Positions 35,298 through 44,395 of a DNA stretch of 64,000 bases are shown here, piece after piece (the stretch's first letter is position 1; every line of letters begins with the position of its first letter). The notes beneath the pieces were generated by a model. It was not told the DNA's origin, did no database searches, and saw nothing but the letters and a program-made list of their open reading frames with translations. The DNA comes from Bacteroidaceae bacterium. GTDB lineage: Bacteria > Bacteroidota > Bacteroidia > Bacteroidales > Bacteroidaceae. Location: contig JAFTEV010000028.1 of the NCBI GenBank assembly GCA_017453465.1, forward strand, positions 1 through 64,000. The letters are read 5' to 3'. A program made the position numbers and the translations under genes.

Positions 35298-35335
35298 GCA
35301 GAAGGACAGGCACTCGCTTGTCCTTCTGCATTTTA
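35298..35335 (+). terminator. Terminator of ffs-tRNA-Thr
   Basis: A 13-base-pair stem (35298-35310 with 35317-35329, one wobble) with a six-base loop, followed by ATTTT. Confidence 0.88.
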
Positions 35336-35747
35336 GATGCGCTGTTTATTATAATCTTCATGGCAGCCACTTGTTTGTGTTAATTATCGTTTATTGTAGC
35401 AACACAACATTCATTTCCCAACAGAACAGACTTGATAATCATGCTGCAATGCGCAGCAGAAACAAACTGAGAGCCTTACGTATAGAATGCCTCTCGCTCG
35501 CGTAGGCAATGCTTCGCTCCCGCGTAGGCAATTGTCTGGGGTTGATTGCCTACGCGAGCGCGTCCCTTTGCTAACACCGCTTAAGATTATTCTCTATGCG
35601 GAACCATCATACAAGAAAGTCGGAGTGGAAGTGCAATATGGCAAATCGGAAAAGAAAAAGTACAACGAAATAGATGATTTTGGGACGAAATGTGGGCTTT
35701 ACGGCGTTAATCTTCTGAAAACATTCGGTAATTTCGATGATTCTGTG
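35336..35747. other. Gene-free gap with inverted ATTGCCTACGCGAGCG element
   Basis: No supported gene. Perfect 16-base inverted arms (35496-35511 and 35546-35561) carry ATTGCCTACGCGAGCG, with a further GCGTAGGCAATTG inside at 35523. This is the same dispersed element as at 1-40 and 28150. The remainder is A/T-rich; a frame across 35487-35834 overlaps the araC promoter and start and has no family look. Confidence 0.7.
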
Positions 35748-35755
35748 TACATTTG
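35748..35755 (+). promoter_or_regulatory. araC-family gene promoter -7 box
   Basis: TACATTTG then CAG, 21 bases before the ATG at 35776. Confidence 0.65.
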
Positions 35756-35775
35756 CAGAAATTTAACCTTGCTAT

Positions 35776-36693
35776 ATGACCATGAACCAATCGAATGTAC
35801 TTCGCGTGGACTTTTCCAACTTCCCGGCGGATGAGCGTTTTGCCCAGATTCCTGGTAAATTGTTTTTGGCTGACAACTTCGACGAGAAGGACTCGGAGGG
35901 TTTTCGGCGCGGACGGTCGGTCAATAAGACGGTGCAGGTGAAGATGTGTGTGTGTTTCACTTGTCTGGCTGGCGAACTGCAAGTAGAGGTGGACCACAAG
36001 CTCCTCACTGCCATTGCGGGGCAGACCCTGATGGTGCTGCCCGGCAGTTTTTTGCGCTACGTCGGCCAGTCGTCCAATGCCAAGGTAGTGTTCATGGCCA
36101 TTGCGCCAGAGTTTGTGGACTACTCCAAGGACGTGCGTCTGGGCATTGAGTTTGGCGAAGTGGTGAGGAACCGGGGCGTGTTTGCGGTGCCGCCTTTCGA
36201 GATTGAAGAGTTCCTGTCGCTCTATAAGATGCTGAAGCGGAAGCTCTATGACCCAGACTTTGTGTTTAAGGAGGAGGTGGCCCGCTGTGTTCTGTCCATT
36301 CTGGAGAGCAACGTGTTCAGCGAGTTTTTGCGGTATAAGAAGAGCGATGAACGAAAAGAGCATCAGCTGACGCGCAAGGACGAGTTGTTCAAGCTCTATG
36401 TGGACGAGGTCAAGAAGCACTTCGTCGAGCAGCGCACGGTGGCGTTCTATGCCAGGCAACTCTGTGTGACACCGAAATACCTCTCCACGGTCATCCACGA
36501 GGTGACGGGTCGTCACGCCATCGACTTCATTACGATGTTTGTCATCAACGAATGCAAGGCGTTGCTGCACATCGACGGCATTTCCATCAAGGAGGTGTGC
36601 AACCGGATGAACTTCCCCAATCAGTCGTTTTTTGCAAAGTATTTCAAACAGCATACCGGCATGACTCCCAAGGAGTACAAGCGTATGCTCTGA
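35776..36693 (+). CDS. AraC family transcriptional regulator
   Basis: A 305-residue regulator. The N-terminal half (about 1-180) is a cupin-like sensing domain. The C-terminal half holds two helix-turn-helix units (FYARQLCVTPKYLSTVIHEV and IKEVCNRMNFPNQSFFAKYF) ending with GMTPKEYKRML, the AraC signature. It stands 40 bases upstream of the altronate dehydratase gene on the same strand, so it may regulate hexuronate use or simply be cotranscribed. ATG 35782 is an alternative start. Confidence 0.9.
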   Translation: MTMNQSNVLRVDFSNFPADERFAQIPGKLFLADNFDEKDSEGFRRGRSVNKTVQVKMCVCFTCLAGELQVEVDHKLLTAIAGQTLMVLPGSFLRYVGQSSNAKVVFMAIAPEFVDYSKDVRLGIEFGEVVRNRGVFAVPPFEIEEFLSLYKMLKRKLYDPDFVFKEEVARCVLSILESNVFSEFLRYKKSDERKEHQLTRKDELFKLYVDEVKKHFVEQRTVAFYARQLCVTPKYLSTVIHEVTGRHAIDFITMFVINECKALLHIDGISIKEVCNRMNFPNQSFFAKYFKQHTGMTPKEYKRML

Positions 36694-36733
36694 GTGCGTG
36701 ATACATATAAAACTTAACTTTTAACCGTACATA

Positions 36734-38248
36734 ATGAAGACCATTAAAATCAATCCTGCGGACAATGTGGCTGTGGCCATTGAACCGCTGAAAGCTGGCG
36801 AAACCCTCACGGTGGAGGGTCAGCAAGTTACGACCACAGGCGATGTGCCTGCCGGACACAAGATTCTGCTCTACGACCTGCGGGCTGGCGAGAACGTCGT
36901 GAAGTATGGCTATCCCATTGGCCATCTGAAGGAAGACCACCAGGCGGGTGACTTCATCTGCGATGCCAACATCAAGACCAACTTGGCTGGGCTGCTCGAC
37001 TACCAGTACGAGCCTGTGCCGGCGGCGGCTCTGACCAATCCGGCCTACGCCGAATGGTTCCCCAAGGAGCAGCTCACCTTCAAGGGCTACCGCCGCAAGA
37101 ATGGCGACGTGGGCATACGCAACGAAGTGTGGATTGTTCCCACAGTGGGCTGTGTCAACGGCATTGTGAATCAGCTGAAGAACCAGCTGGAGCGCGAAGT
37201 GGGTGTGGGTCCCGACAAACTCCGCATTGTGGCCTATCCGCACAACTACGGCTGTAGCCAGCTGAGTGAAGACCACGAGAACACGCGGCTCATCCTGCGC
37301 GACCTGGTGCTCCATCCCAATGCCGGTGCCGTGCTGGTCGTTGGACTGGGCTGCGAGAACAATCAGCCCGACAAGTTTGAGGAACTGCTGGGCGACTATG
37401 ACCACGAGCGCATCCGCTTCATGGTGGCCCAGAAGGTGCAGGGCGACGAGGTGGAGGAGGGTATGCGCATCTTACGCGAACTCTATGCACTGGCCTCGAA
37501 GGACGAGCGCACCGATGTTCCGCTGAGCGAACTCCGTGTGGGACTGAAGTGCGGAGGCTCCGACGGCTTCTCTGGCATTACGGCCAATCCGCTCTTGGGC
37601 GTGTTCTCCGACTTCATCGTCAGTCAGGGCGGTACGACCGTGCTCACCGAGGTGCCCGAAATGTTTGGTGCGGAGACCATCCTGATGAATCGCTGCAAGA
37701 CTCCCGAACTGTTTGGCCAGACCGTCAAACTGGTCAACGACTTCAAGCAATACTTCCTCAGCCACGGCGAACCCGTGGGCGAGAATCCCTCGCCGGGCAA
37801 CAAGGCAGGCGGCATCTCTACGCTGGAGGAGAAAGCCTTGGGTTGCACCCAGAAGTGTGGCAAGAGTGCCGTCTGCGGAGTGCTGCCCTACGGCGAGCGG
37901 CTCCGTGTGAAGGGGCTCAATCTGCTCTCTGCGCCGGGCAACGACCTTGTGGCCAGCACAGCTTTGGCCTCGTCGGGCTGCCACATTGTGCTCTTCACCA
38001 CGGGGCGCGGTACGCCTTTCGGCACCTTTGTGCCCACGATGAAGGTCAGCACCAACAGCACACTGGCCCAGAACAAACCCACGTGGATTGACTTCAACGC
38101 TGGTACCATCGTGGAGGGCGAACCCATGCGCGACGTCTTCCACCGCTTCATGCAGAAGGTCATCGCTGTGGCCAACGGCGAGCCTACTTGGAACGAAAAG
38201 AAGAATTATCAGGAGATTGCCATCTTCAAGACTGGCGTGACATTGTAG
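36734..38248 (+). CDS. uxaA: Altronate dehydratase family protein (UxaA)
   Basis: Predicted to dehydrate D-altronate to 2-keto-3-deoxy-D-gluconate in galacturonate breakdown. The 504-residue protein joins an N-terminal SAF domain (about 1-95; HKILLYDLRAGENVVKYGYPIG) to the large C-terminal domain (from LTFKGYRRKNGDVGIRNEVW), with VGLGCENNQ, CGGSDGFSGITANP, and conserved cysteines in GCTQKCGKSAVCG. Other family members act on galactarate or D-arabinonate, so the substrate is a family-level guess. No other uronate genes are in the window. Confidence 0.88.
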   Translation: MKTIKINPADNVAVAIEPLKAGETLTVEGQQVTTTGDVPAGHKILLYDLRAGENVVKYGYPIGHLKEDHQAGDFICDANIKTNLAGLLDYQYEPVPAAALTNPAYAEWFPKEQLTFKGYRRKNGDVGIRNEVWIVPTVGCVNGIVNQLKNQLEREVGVGPDKLRIVAYPHNYGCSQLSEDHENTRLILRDLVLHPNAGAVLVVGLGCENNQPDKFEELLGDYDHERIRFMVAQKVQGDEVEEGMRILRELYALASKDERTDVPLSELRVGLKCGGSDGFSGITANPLLGVFSDFIVSQGGTTVLTEVPEMFGAETILMNRCKTPELFGQTVKLVNDFKQYFLSHGEPVGENPSPGNKAGGISTLEEKALGCTQKCGKSAVCGVLPYGERLRVKGLNLLSAPGNDLVASTALASSGCHIVLFTTGRGTPFGTFVPTMKVSTNSTLAQNKPTWIDFNAGTIVEGEPMRDVFHRFMQKVIAVANGEPTWNEKKNYQEIAIFKTGVTL

Positions 38249-38296
38249 TTGAGAGTTTATGGTTGAGAGACTTCAAACGGTCACTACATAAACAGC

Positions 38297-38335
38297 GGAA
38301 GTGCCTCATTTCACAATGAAGCACTTCCATTTTCT
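38297..38335 (+). terminator. Terminator after uxaA
   Basis: Stem GGAAGTGC (38297-38304) with 38321-38328 and an inner CATT/AATG pairing, followed by ATTTTCTTT. Confidence 0.78.
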
Positions 38336-38455
38336 TTCAATAGGTATTAGTTTTTTTAAGGTAAAAAGATTGTATTCAGGATAACTGCCGCAAAGATACA
38401 GCATTTTTCAGTGTGGCAGGTTCGGCTTTTCTATGCTTTATAACATGTTTTGCAG

Positions 38456-39259
38456 TTACACCGCCTTGTCAATCCAGTCGTCAATCAGCCTCCGTGCAAT
38501 CGACAGCTTGTCGGGGATGGCGGGCAGACAGTCGCGGCTGAACCATGCAGCGCGGCTCAGTTCTTCCTCCTGCACCTTCAGTTCGCCTCCGGCATAGTCG
38601 GCAGTGAAGCCAATCATGATGCCGCAAGGGTAGGGCCAGGGCTGACTGGCAAAGTAGCGGATGTTCTTGATGCGCAGGTGGGTCTCCTCCATCACTTCGC
38701 GCTGCACACACTCTTCCAGTGTCTCGCCCGTCTCCACGAATCCCGCCACCAGTCCGTACATTTCGGTGCGGCGGAAGTTGCGTGCGTGCACCAGCAGAAT
38801 CTGTTCTCTGCCCTCGCTGTCGGTTCGCCGTATGCGCACGATGACAGCAGGCGAAACCTGTGGCCACACCTCCTTGCCGCAGTGCGTACAGCGTTTGCTG
38901 ATGACGGTGGCCCGCTCCATGGGTGCGCCGCACACACCGCAATACTGCGTGCCCTTGTCCCAGTAGAGCAGTTCGTAGGCTTTGCCCGCCATCAGGTAGT
39001 CTGCGCGGCTGAGTCGCTGGTACGATTCGCGCAGTCCCACGAAGCTGCCCTCTGCGTCCGCCGGTGTGTTGATGCTGTAGGCACGCTGAGGGGTGCCGTC
39101 CGCGCCAAGCGGAAGTTCCTGAAACTTAGTCCAGGGTTTAATCTCGGTCGGTGGTTCCGCAGAAACGGGCAACCTGTGTGGGTCTCCATCCGCTGCGGGG
39201 CGTTGCAGCAAGATGCTATCTCCGCAGAACACAAACCACCGAATGTTTTCACTTTCCAT
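38456..39259 (-). CDS. nudC: NAD(H) diphosphatase NudC
   Basis: Hydrolyses NADH/NAD+ to NMN(H) and AMP, and in other bacteria removes NAD caps from RNA. The 267-residue protein has a zinc ribbon (CGVCGAPMERATVISKRCTHCG split over residues 125-146) and the Nudix box GFVETGETLEECVQREVMEE, followed by the SQPWPYP motif diagnostic of NudC. Normal length. Divergent from the GH25 gene, with its own -7 box. Confidence 0.95.
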   Translation of the reverse strand: MESENIRWFVFCGDSILLQRPAADGDPHRLPVSAEPPTEIKPWTKFQELPLGADGTPQRAYSINTPADAEGSFVGLRESYQRLSRADYLMAGKAYELLYWDKGTQYCGVCGAPMERATVISKRCTHCGKEVWPQVSPAVIVRIRRTDSEGREQILLVHARNFRRTEMYGLVAGFVETGETLEECVQREVMEETHLRIKNIRYFASQPWPYPCGIMIGFTADYAGGELKVQEEELSRAAWFSRDCLPAIPDKLSIARRLIDDWIDKAV

Positions 39260-39281
39260 AGACTATCTGAGAAATTTTCTG

Positions 39282-39289
39282 CAAAAATA
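39282..39289 (-). promoter_or_regulatory. nudC promoter -7 box
   Basis: TATTTTTG then CAG on the minus strand, 23 bases before the nudC ATG. Confidence 0.65.
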
Positions 39290-39353
39290 GCAATTATTTT
39301 CATTAAAAACGTTAATGCAATGATGATAAATTGCTTATTCAATTATAAAAAGC

Positions 39354-39361
39354 TAATTTTG
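39354..39361 (+). promoter_or_regulatory. GH25 promoter -7 box
   Basis: TAATTTTG then CATTC, 29 bases before the ATG at 39390. Confidence 0.65.
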
Positions 39362-39389
39362 CATTCAAATAGAAGTCCCAAACTGTCCA

Positions 39390-40187
39390 ATGAGAACACG
39401 CATCCTTTTGCTCCTGCTGCTCACCTTCCTGCCAATCCTGTCCAGCGCGAAGGACAAGAAGAAAAAAGAGAAGGTGACTGAAGTCTATGGCCTGGTGTCC
39501 CCAGACCCCATGCCCCAACGTCCACGCCCCGAACATCACAACAAGCCCCTGGACCAGCCGCTAATGATTTACGACGACGGCAAGGGCACGTGCGGCTTCG
39601 ACATGAGCCACTATCAGGGACGTGTGGATTGGGATGCGCTGGCTACCGACCCCAATGCCGGCTTCGTCTATCTGAAGGCCAGCGAGGGTTCCAGCCTGAA
39701 GGACAACATGTATGCCACCTACTACAGCGAGGCACGCCGCGTGGGACTCAAGGTAGGCAGCTATCACTTCTTCCGTCCCAACTGCACTGCACGCGAGCAG
39801 TTTGAGAACTTCCGCAGCGTGCTCCGTGGCCGTCACCAAGACCTCATCCCCATCATCGACGTGGAGGTGCAGAGCAAGGGTGTCTCCATGTACCTCTTCC
39901 AGGAACGCTTGGCCGAACTGCTCCAACTGGTGGAGCGTGAAGTGGGCCGCAAGCCCATGATTTACACGGGCCAGAAATTCTACAACCGCCACTTCTCCAA
40001 CAGCCGTTTCCGTGGCAACTATCCCTTCATGATTGCCTGCTACAGCTTCGAGGAACCCGTGCTCTACAACAACGACGACTTCCTCATTTGGCAATTCACC
40101 GGCTACGGCAAAGCCAAGGGCGTGCGAGGCCACATCGACATCAGCCGCTTTGTGCGAGGCCACAAACTTCGCGAAATTATGTTCTGA
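39390..40187 (+). CDS. GH25 family lysozyme (muramidase), exported
   Basis: A 265-residue protein with a signal peptide (MRTRILLLLLLTFLPILSSA), a charged Lys and Pro-rich spacer, then a GH25 domain from residue 67. Catalytic landmarks are CGFDMSHYQGRVDW, FVYLKASEGSS, GSYHFF, PIIDVEV with the catalytic Asp-x-Glu, and FLIWQFTGYGKAKGVRGHID at the end. It should cut the MurNAc-GlcNAc bond of peptidoglycan, in the periplasm or against other cells. It stands alone; no immunity or secretion gene is adjacent. Confidence 0.92.
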   Translation: MRTRILLLLLLTFLPILSSAKDKKKKEKVTEVYGLVSPDPMPQRPRPEHHNKPLDQPLMIYDDGKGTCGFDMSHYQGRVDWDALATDPNAGFVYLKASEGSSLKDNMYATYYSEARRVGLKVGSYHFFRPNCTAREQFENFRSVLRGRHQDLIPIIDVEVQSKGVSMYLFQERLAELLQLVEREVGRKPMIYTGQKFYNRHFSNSRFRGNYPFMIACYSFEEPVLYNNDDFLIWQFTGYGKAKGVRGHIDISRFVRGHKLREIMF

Positions 40188-40239
40188 CCGCCGCACAGTT
40201 CTCCCACTATTTTCACACTTCATTCCCATCACAGCCACA

Positions 40240-40392
40240 CTGCAGTGCCGTCGTTCCGAGACTGTAGTGTGGCTGTTCTGGGACTGTAGTGCCACTCTTC
40301 TGGGACTGTAGTGCCACTCTTCTGGGACTGCAGTGCCACAGCAGTGGCAAAACTATCCCCCGACAGTGAGAGAACTTTGCTGCCGGGGGAGG
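40240..40392. repeat. 22-base tandem repeat and hairpins between convergent genes
   Basis: Three units of TTCTGGGACTGTAGTGCCAC start at 40276, 40298 and 40320 (22-base period); a degenerate fourth precedes them. A small hairpin TGCCAC-AGCA-GTGGCA (40334-40349) and a C/G-rich hairpin (40356-40362 with 40384-40390) follow. The latter encloses GAGAGAACTTTG, also seen at 7437. Relatives lie at 7320 and 31800. Confidence 0.8.
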
Positions 40393-40395
40393 GAT

Positions 40396-42255
40396 TCAAG
40401 CTGTCTGCAGTGACTGAATGTACTCAATCAGTTTTTTGTAAAAAGGGGAATGGGCGAGCGTGGCTTGGTTGCCCAGGATGATAAGTTTCATGCGGGCACG
40501 GGTCATAGCCACGTTCATGCGGCGCAGGTCGCCAAGGAAACCTATTTGCCCTTGCTCGTTGCTGCGCACAAGGGAAATGATGATGATGTCGCGCTCCTGC
40601 CCCTGAAAACCATCCACTGTGTTGACGGTGATGGCCTTGCGGAGTTGCTTCAGGCTGGGGTCGGCCTTGATGAGGGAGCGGATGTACTGGGTCTGGACGC
40701 GGTAGGGGCTGATGATGCCGATGTCGAGCCGCTCGTCGAGGAAGCGGTGAAGGCCGATTTTCTCAATGTATGCCTTCAGCGTAGTGATGAGCAGCTGGGC
40801 TTCTTCCTTATTGATGCGTCCGTGGTTTTCGCCGATAAATTCTTCCTGGAAGTCGTTGTCAACCCAAGTGATGGGCGTGTCGTAGTCCAGGACACCACGG
40901 TGCTGCACGCTGGGGTCGCTCTTGAGCCGTCCGCCGTAGAACCAGTCGCTGGAGAACTGCATGATGGCGTCGTTCATGCGGTACTGCACTTGCAGCAGAC
41001 TGACGGCCTTGGGCTGATTCTCCACAATGCGCTCCATCAGTGTCTTGCCCAGTCCGCCGCGCAGGGCTTCGTAGCACTTGATGGTGGGGGGCAACTGCTG
41101 GTGGTCGCCCGCCAGAACAACGCGGCTGGCCCGGCGTATGGCAATCCAGCAGGCAGGCTCCAGTGCCTGGGCTGCTTCGTCAATGAACAGGGTGGAGTAG
41201 TGTTGTCCCACCAGTATCTTGTTGGCACTGCCCACGAGGGTACAACTGATGACGCGAGCCTCGTTGAAGAGGTCTTCGCGGATGCGCATTTCTATCTCGG
41301 TGGCACGTTCCCGCAGTCGGGCAATCTTCTGGTGGGTGCTGTCGCCGCCTTTGTGACTTTCGCGCAACTGGCGGATGGTGTTGCGAATGGCCCACAACTG
41401 GGTATATTCGGGGTGCGACTCAAAGCGGCGCTCGTAGGTGAAGGACAGCATCTTGTCGTTCACACGAGTGGGGTTGCCAATGCGCAAGACGGGCACACCG
41501 TGGTCAACGAGCCGCTCGCTGATCCAATCCACAGCCATGTTGCTCTGTGCGCACACCAGCACCTGGGTTTCACGGCGCAGGGTTTCGTAGATGGCTTCTA
41601 CCAGCGTGGTGGTTTTGCCTGTGCCCGGAGGCCCATGCACAATCTGCACGTCCTTGGCTCGCAGCACTTCGTTGACGGCATCCTGCTGTGTGGCGTTGAG
41701 CCACGGAAAAGCCATCGGTGCTAATGCACGCTTTGCCGCCGGCTGCTGTCCGCTGAAGATGTCGCGCAGGTCTGCCAGACGGTTTTTCTGGGCTTTCATC
41801 ACGGTGTCGAGGGCGTGGAACATGGTGCGGAAGCTGGTCTCGTCGAAGTAGAGCTGCACACCCAGGTCGGGGGCATTCTGCAGGTCGATGACTGCCTGTG
41901 TGCTGGGCAGCGTGCAGACCATGCGGTCGCCATCGACAAAGCTGATGGTCGAAGTGAAAGGATAGTAGGAAGCCTCCCTTTGTGCCGTTCTGAAAAACTG
42001 CACAGGCCGTCCGTACTCAAACAGCGTGTCGATGTCGCTGTCTTCCTCATAGTCCTTGGTGATTTCCACCACCAGCTGGTTCAGCGAGTTGTAGTAGCTG
42101 CGCCCCACAGTGACGGGATACCAGCAGATGCCACGCCGCAGTTTGCGCTGAATGCCCATCCGTTCCGACTGGATGCGAAATTCTTCCTTCTCCGCTTCGT
42201 ATTCCATCGTGAGCAGCTGGTGGAGCTTCTGTATGTAGAGTGTGGATGACTGCAA
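40396..42255 (-). CDS. UPF1/SMUBP2-like superfamily 1B helicase
   Basis: A 619-residue helicase of the DNA2/NAM7 group. It has an N-terminal OB-like region (about 30-150), then NATQQDAVNEVLRAKDVQIVHGPPGTGKTTTLVEAI (Q and Walker A, only the P-loop GPPGTGKT being decisive), SNMAVDWISERL (Ia), LFIDEAAQALEP (motif II, DEAA), LAGDHQQLPPT (III), LLQVQYRMND (IV), VNTVDGFQGQERDIIIISLVRSN (V) and LRRMNVAMTRAR (VI). Nucleic acid target unknown; family members act on DNA or RNA. The TPR gene lies 34 bases upstream. Confidence 0.92.
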   Translation of the reverse strand: MQSSTLYIQKLHQLLTMEYEAEKEEFRIQSERMGIQRKLRRGICWYPVTVGRSYYNSLNQLVVEITKDYEEDSDIDTLFEYGRPVQFFRTAQREASYYPFTSTISFVDGDRMVCTLPSTQAVIDLQNAPDLGVQLYFDETSFRTMFHALDTVMKAQKNRLADLRDIFSGQQPAAKRALAPMAFPWLNATQQDAVNEVLRAKDVQIVHGPPGTGKTTTLVEAIYETLRRETQVLVCAQSNMAVDWISERLVDHGVPVLRIGNPTRVNDKMLSFTYERRFESHPEYTQLWAIRNTIRQLRESHKGGDSTHQKIARLRERATEIEMRIREDLFNEARVISCTLVGSANKILVGQHYSTLFIDEAAQALEPACWIAIRRASRVVLAGDHQQLPPTIKCYEALRGGLGKTLMERIVENQPKAVSLLQVQYRMNDAIMQFSSDWFYGGRLKSDPSVQHRGVLDYDTPITWVDNDFQEEFIGENHGRINKEEAQLLITTLKAYIEKIGLHRFLDERLDIGIISPYRVQTQYIRSLIKADPSLKQLRKAITVNTVDGFQGQERDIIIISLVRSNEQGQIGFLGDLRRMNVAMTRARMKLIILGNQATLAHSPFYKKLIEYIQSLQTA

Positions 42256-42289
42256 AATTGAACAGTTTTACGATTTATGATTTGATAAA

Positions 42290-44395
42290 TTACACATTGA
42301 ACAGCACGGCATCGAAGTAAAGCTCTGCCACTTGCGGGGTGAGGATGGCGGCCTTGTAGTATGGCTGAGCCTCCTCATTGAAGTTCTGGGCAAAGGTGGT
42401 GGGGCTGTTTAGTTCGGAGTATGCCTTCTTCAGCTGTGCGTAAGCCTTGGTGGGGTTGCCGCCAATGATGTAGGCCATGCCTCGTGCCAGTGGGGTGTCG
42501 AGGAAACTGAGGCTTTTCTCGTACTCCTTATTTAATATAAGACAGGTGCCCAGCAGTCGGCGCACCTTCTGGGAGTCTGGCTCCAGGTAGTTGGCTTTGT
42601 GCAGAATGTCGATGGCATCGGCTGTCTGCCCCGTCTCCTTCAGACACTCGGCCCAGCGCAACAAGTAGCCTACGTTCTCTGGCTCCATCTGGCAAATCTG
42701 TTCGTAGCAGTCCTGGGCCGTGGCATAGTCGCCCTGCATGATGCACACACGCCCCAGGTGGGAGAGTGTCCACTTGGAGTCGGCCTTGATGCTGTCCGCC
42801 CGCTCGTAGTATTTCTGTGCCTCTGCCCACTGTTCGGTCTTTTGGTAGCAGAAACCAATCTTCTGGAAGAGTTCAGCTGTGTGCTCCTCGGTCTGCATGT
42901 AGAGCAGAAACTCGCTGAGAGCCTGTTCGTAGTAGCCTTTGCGCATGAGGAACTCGGCATGCTCCAGCAGCAGGGGCTTGTTCTCGGTGAGGCTGGGCAG
43001 GGCCGGAATGCTTTCGGGGCTGAAGATGTTCTTCTTGCCGTCGGCAAACGGATTGTAGAACTCCGAGCGGAAACCATAAATATAGAAGAAGCGGTAGAGG
43101 TCGAAGATGAAGTGGCGGCTGTATTCCTTCAGCTTCTTCTTGCGGTTGATGGACTTGCTGAGAGCCTCGTTCAGTTCGTCCTGGTCCAGGTCGGACATCT
43201 GGGCTTCCACCTGTGCGGCGATGGACTCAAAGCCCTGCTGCTCCAGTGTGGAAGTGAGCAGACAGAGCGAATACTTGTCGCTGTTGCAGAAGGGCGAACC
43301 TGCCAGCAGTGCGCGCATGAAGTCGCCGCTCTTGCTGCCAAAGTTCTGCTGCATGTTTTGCAGGGCAATGTCATCGTCGGTGAAGGGGTAGAACCAGTGG
43401 GCCATTTCGCCGAAGAACCTGTAGCCCTTCATCATGGCAAAGGTGGCCATGTAGATGTCCTCGCCCTCCAGCTGCATCTCCACCATCTCGCGCACCTTCT
43501 CCTCGGCCTTGCTGTCGTCGCTGTCGGTGGTCGGAAGCCATTCGGGATTCTCGCCGTTTTCAGACAGCTTGTTGCCCAGTTCCACCAGCCCCATGCGCTG
43601 CTTCATCATGCGGCTGCCCTTCACGATGTTGGGCATGATGTCCTCACGCATCTTGCTCGTAATCTTGTCGGTCATGGTGCTTATCTGCAACTGCATCAGG
43701 ATGGTGTAGATGTACTGCGTGAAGGCTTCGTCATCGCTCAGGATGTTCAGTCGGCTGGTGATTTCTGGGTAGTAGTTCAGCAGTTCGTGGTCTTTGCGCA
43801 GCGAGAGCACAATGCCCACCAGTGCGCGCTGCGACACCTCGTTATCTTCGTTGAGGTAGGCATCGAGCAGTAGCGTGAGTTTCCTTTCGTCGAAAAACTC
43901 CATCAGAGCCAATACCACCGCACTGATGAGCACGGCCTTGGCCTTGGGCGGCACTTGGCCGGAGTCCAGCATCTGCATGGCCACCTCGTAGTCGCCGTTT
44001 TGCCACTGGTCGCTCGTCCAGATGCGGCGGAAGAGCTTCACCATGCAGTCCTCCAGTTCAGCGGGTTCGCAAGGCACCTCCAGCCGCATGAGCAGATTGC
44101 CCAATTCGCTGTCGGAGCGCAGGGTAAGCAGGGCTATGCTGTATCGGCTGTTGGGTTTTTCCTTCAGGTACTTGATGCGCCGGATGCGCTGTCCTGTTGC
44201 CTGTGCCTGTGTCCAGAGCTGCTGCCCCAGTTGCTTGGCATTGGGGTCTTCCACGCCCTTGACCAGAAAACTCAACATATAATAATAGGTGGAACGCATC
44301 TGTTCGATGCTTTCGTTCAGCTCCCAGTTGTCGAGTGTCTGTGCCTGAGTTTGCAGATTGTTGATGAATGTGGAAAGGCTGGGGTTATTGGGCAT
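42290..44395 (-). CDS. Large cytoplasmic TPR protein of unknown function
   Basis: A 701-residue protein without a signal peptide. The first 400 residues are helical with no clear family (SFINNLQTQAQTLDNWELNE at the start). The C-terminal third contains TPR units (AEFLMRKGYYEQALSEFLLY, EQWAEAQKYYERADSIKAD, GDYATAQDCYEQICQMEPE). It is probably a scaffold. Its start lies inside the 3' end of the substrate-binding lipoprotein gene (11-base overlap), so the two are likely translated together. Confidence 0.75.
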   Translation of the reverse strand: MPNNPSLSTFINNLQTQAQTLDNWELNESIEQMRSTYYYMLSFLVKGVEDPNAKQLGQQLWTQAQATGQRIRRIKYLKEKPNSRYSIALLTLRSDSELGNLLMRLEVPCEPAELEDCMVKLFRRIWTSDQWQNGDYEVAMQMLDSGQVPPKAKAVLISAVVLALMEFFDERKLTLLLDAYLNEDNEVSQRALVGIVLSLRKDHELLNYYPEITSRLNILSDDEAFTQYIYTILMQLQISTMTDKITSKMREDIMPNIVKGSRMMKQRMGLVELGNKLSENGENPEWLPTTDSDDSKAEEKVREMVEMQLEGEDIYMATFAMMKGYRFFGEMAHWFYPFTDDDIALQNMQQNFGSKSGDFMRALLAGSPFCNSDKYSLCLLTSTLEQQGFESIAAQVEAQMSDLDQDELNEALSKSINRKKKLKEYSRHFIFDLYRFFYIYGFRSEFYNPFADGKKNIFSPESIPALPSLTENKPLLLEHAEFLMRKGYYEQALSEFLLYMQTEEHTAELFQKIGFCYQKTEQWAEAQKYYERADSIKADSKWTLSHLGRVCIMQGDYATAQDCYEQICQMEPENVGYLLRWAECLKETGQTADAIDILHKANYLEPDSQKVRRLLGTCLILNKEYEKSLSFLDTPLARGMAYIIGGNPTKAYAQLKKAYSELNSPTTFAQNFNEEAQPYYKAAILTPQVAELYFDAVLFNV

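Noticed and set aside
35487..35834. 115-residue plus-strand frame before the AraC gene
   Set aside because: Begins inside the inverted ATTGCCTACGCG element, spans the araC promoter and overlaps its start; no recognisable features.
39390..40187. GH25 lysozyme as an antibacterial effector system
   Set aside because: No immunity gene, T6SS or T9SS signal is visible nearby; a housekeeping or surface muramidase is the simpler reading.
40240..40340. CRISPR or integron attachment array
   Set aside because: 22-base units without unique spacers, only three to four copies, no integrase; better seen as a terminator-associated repeat.
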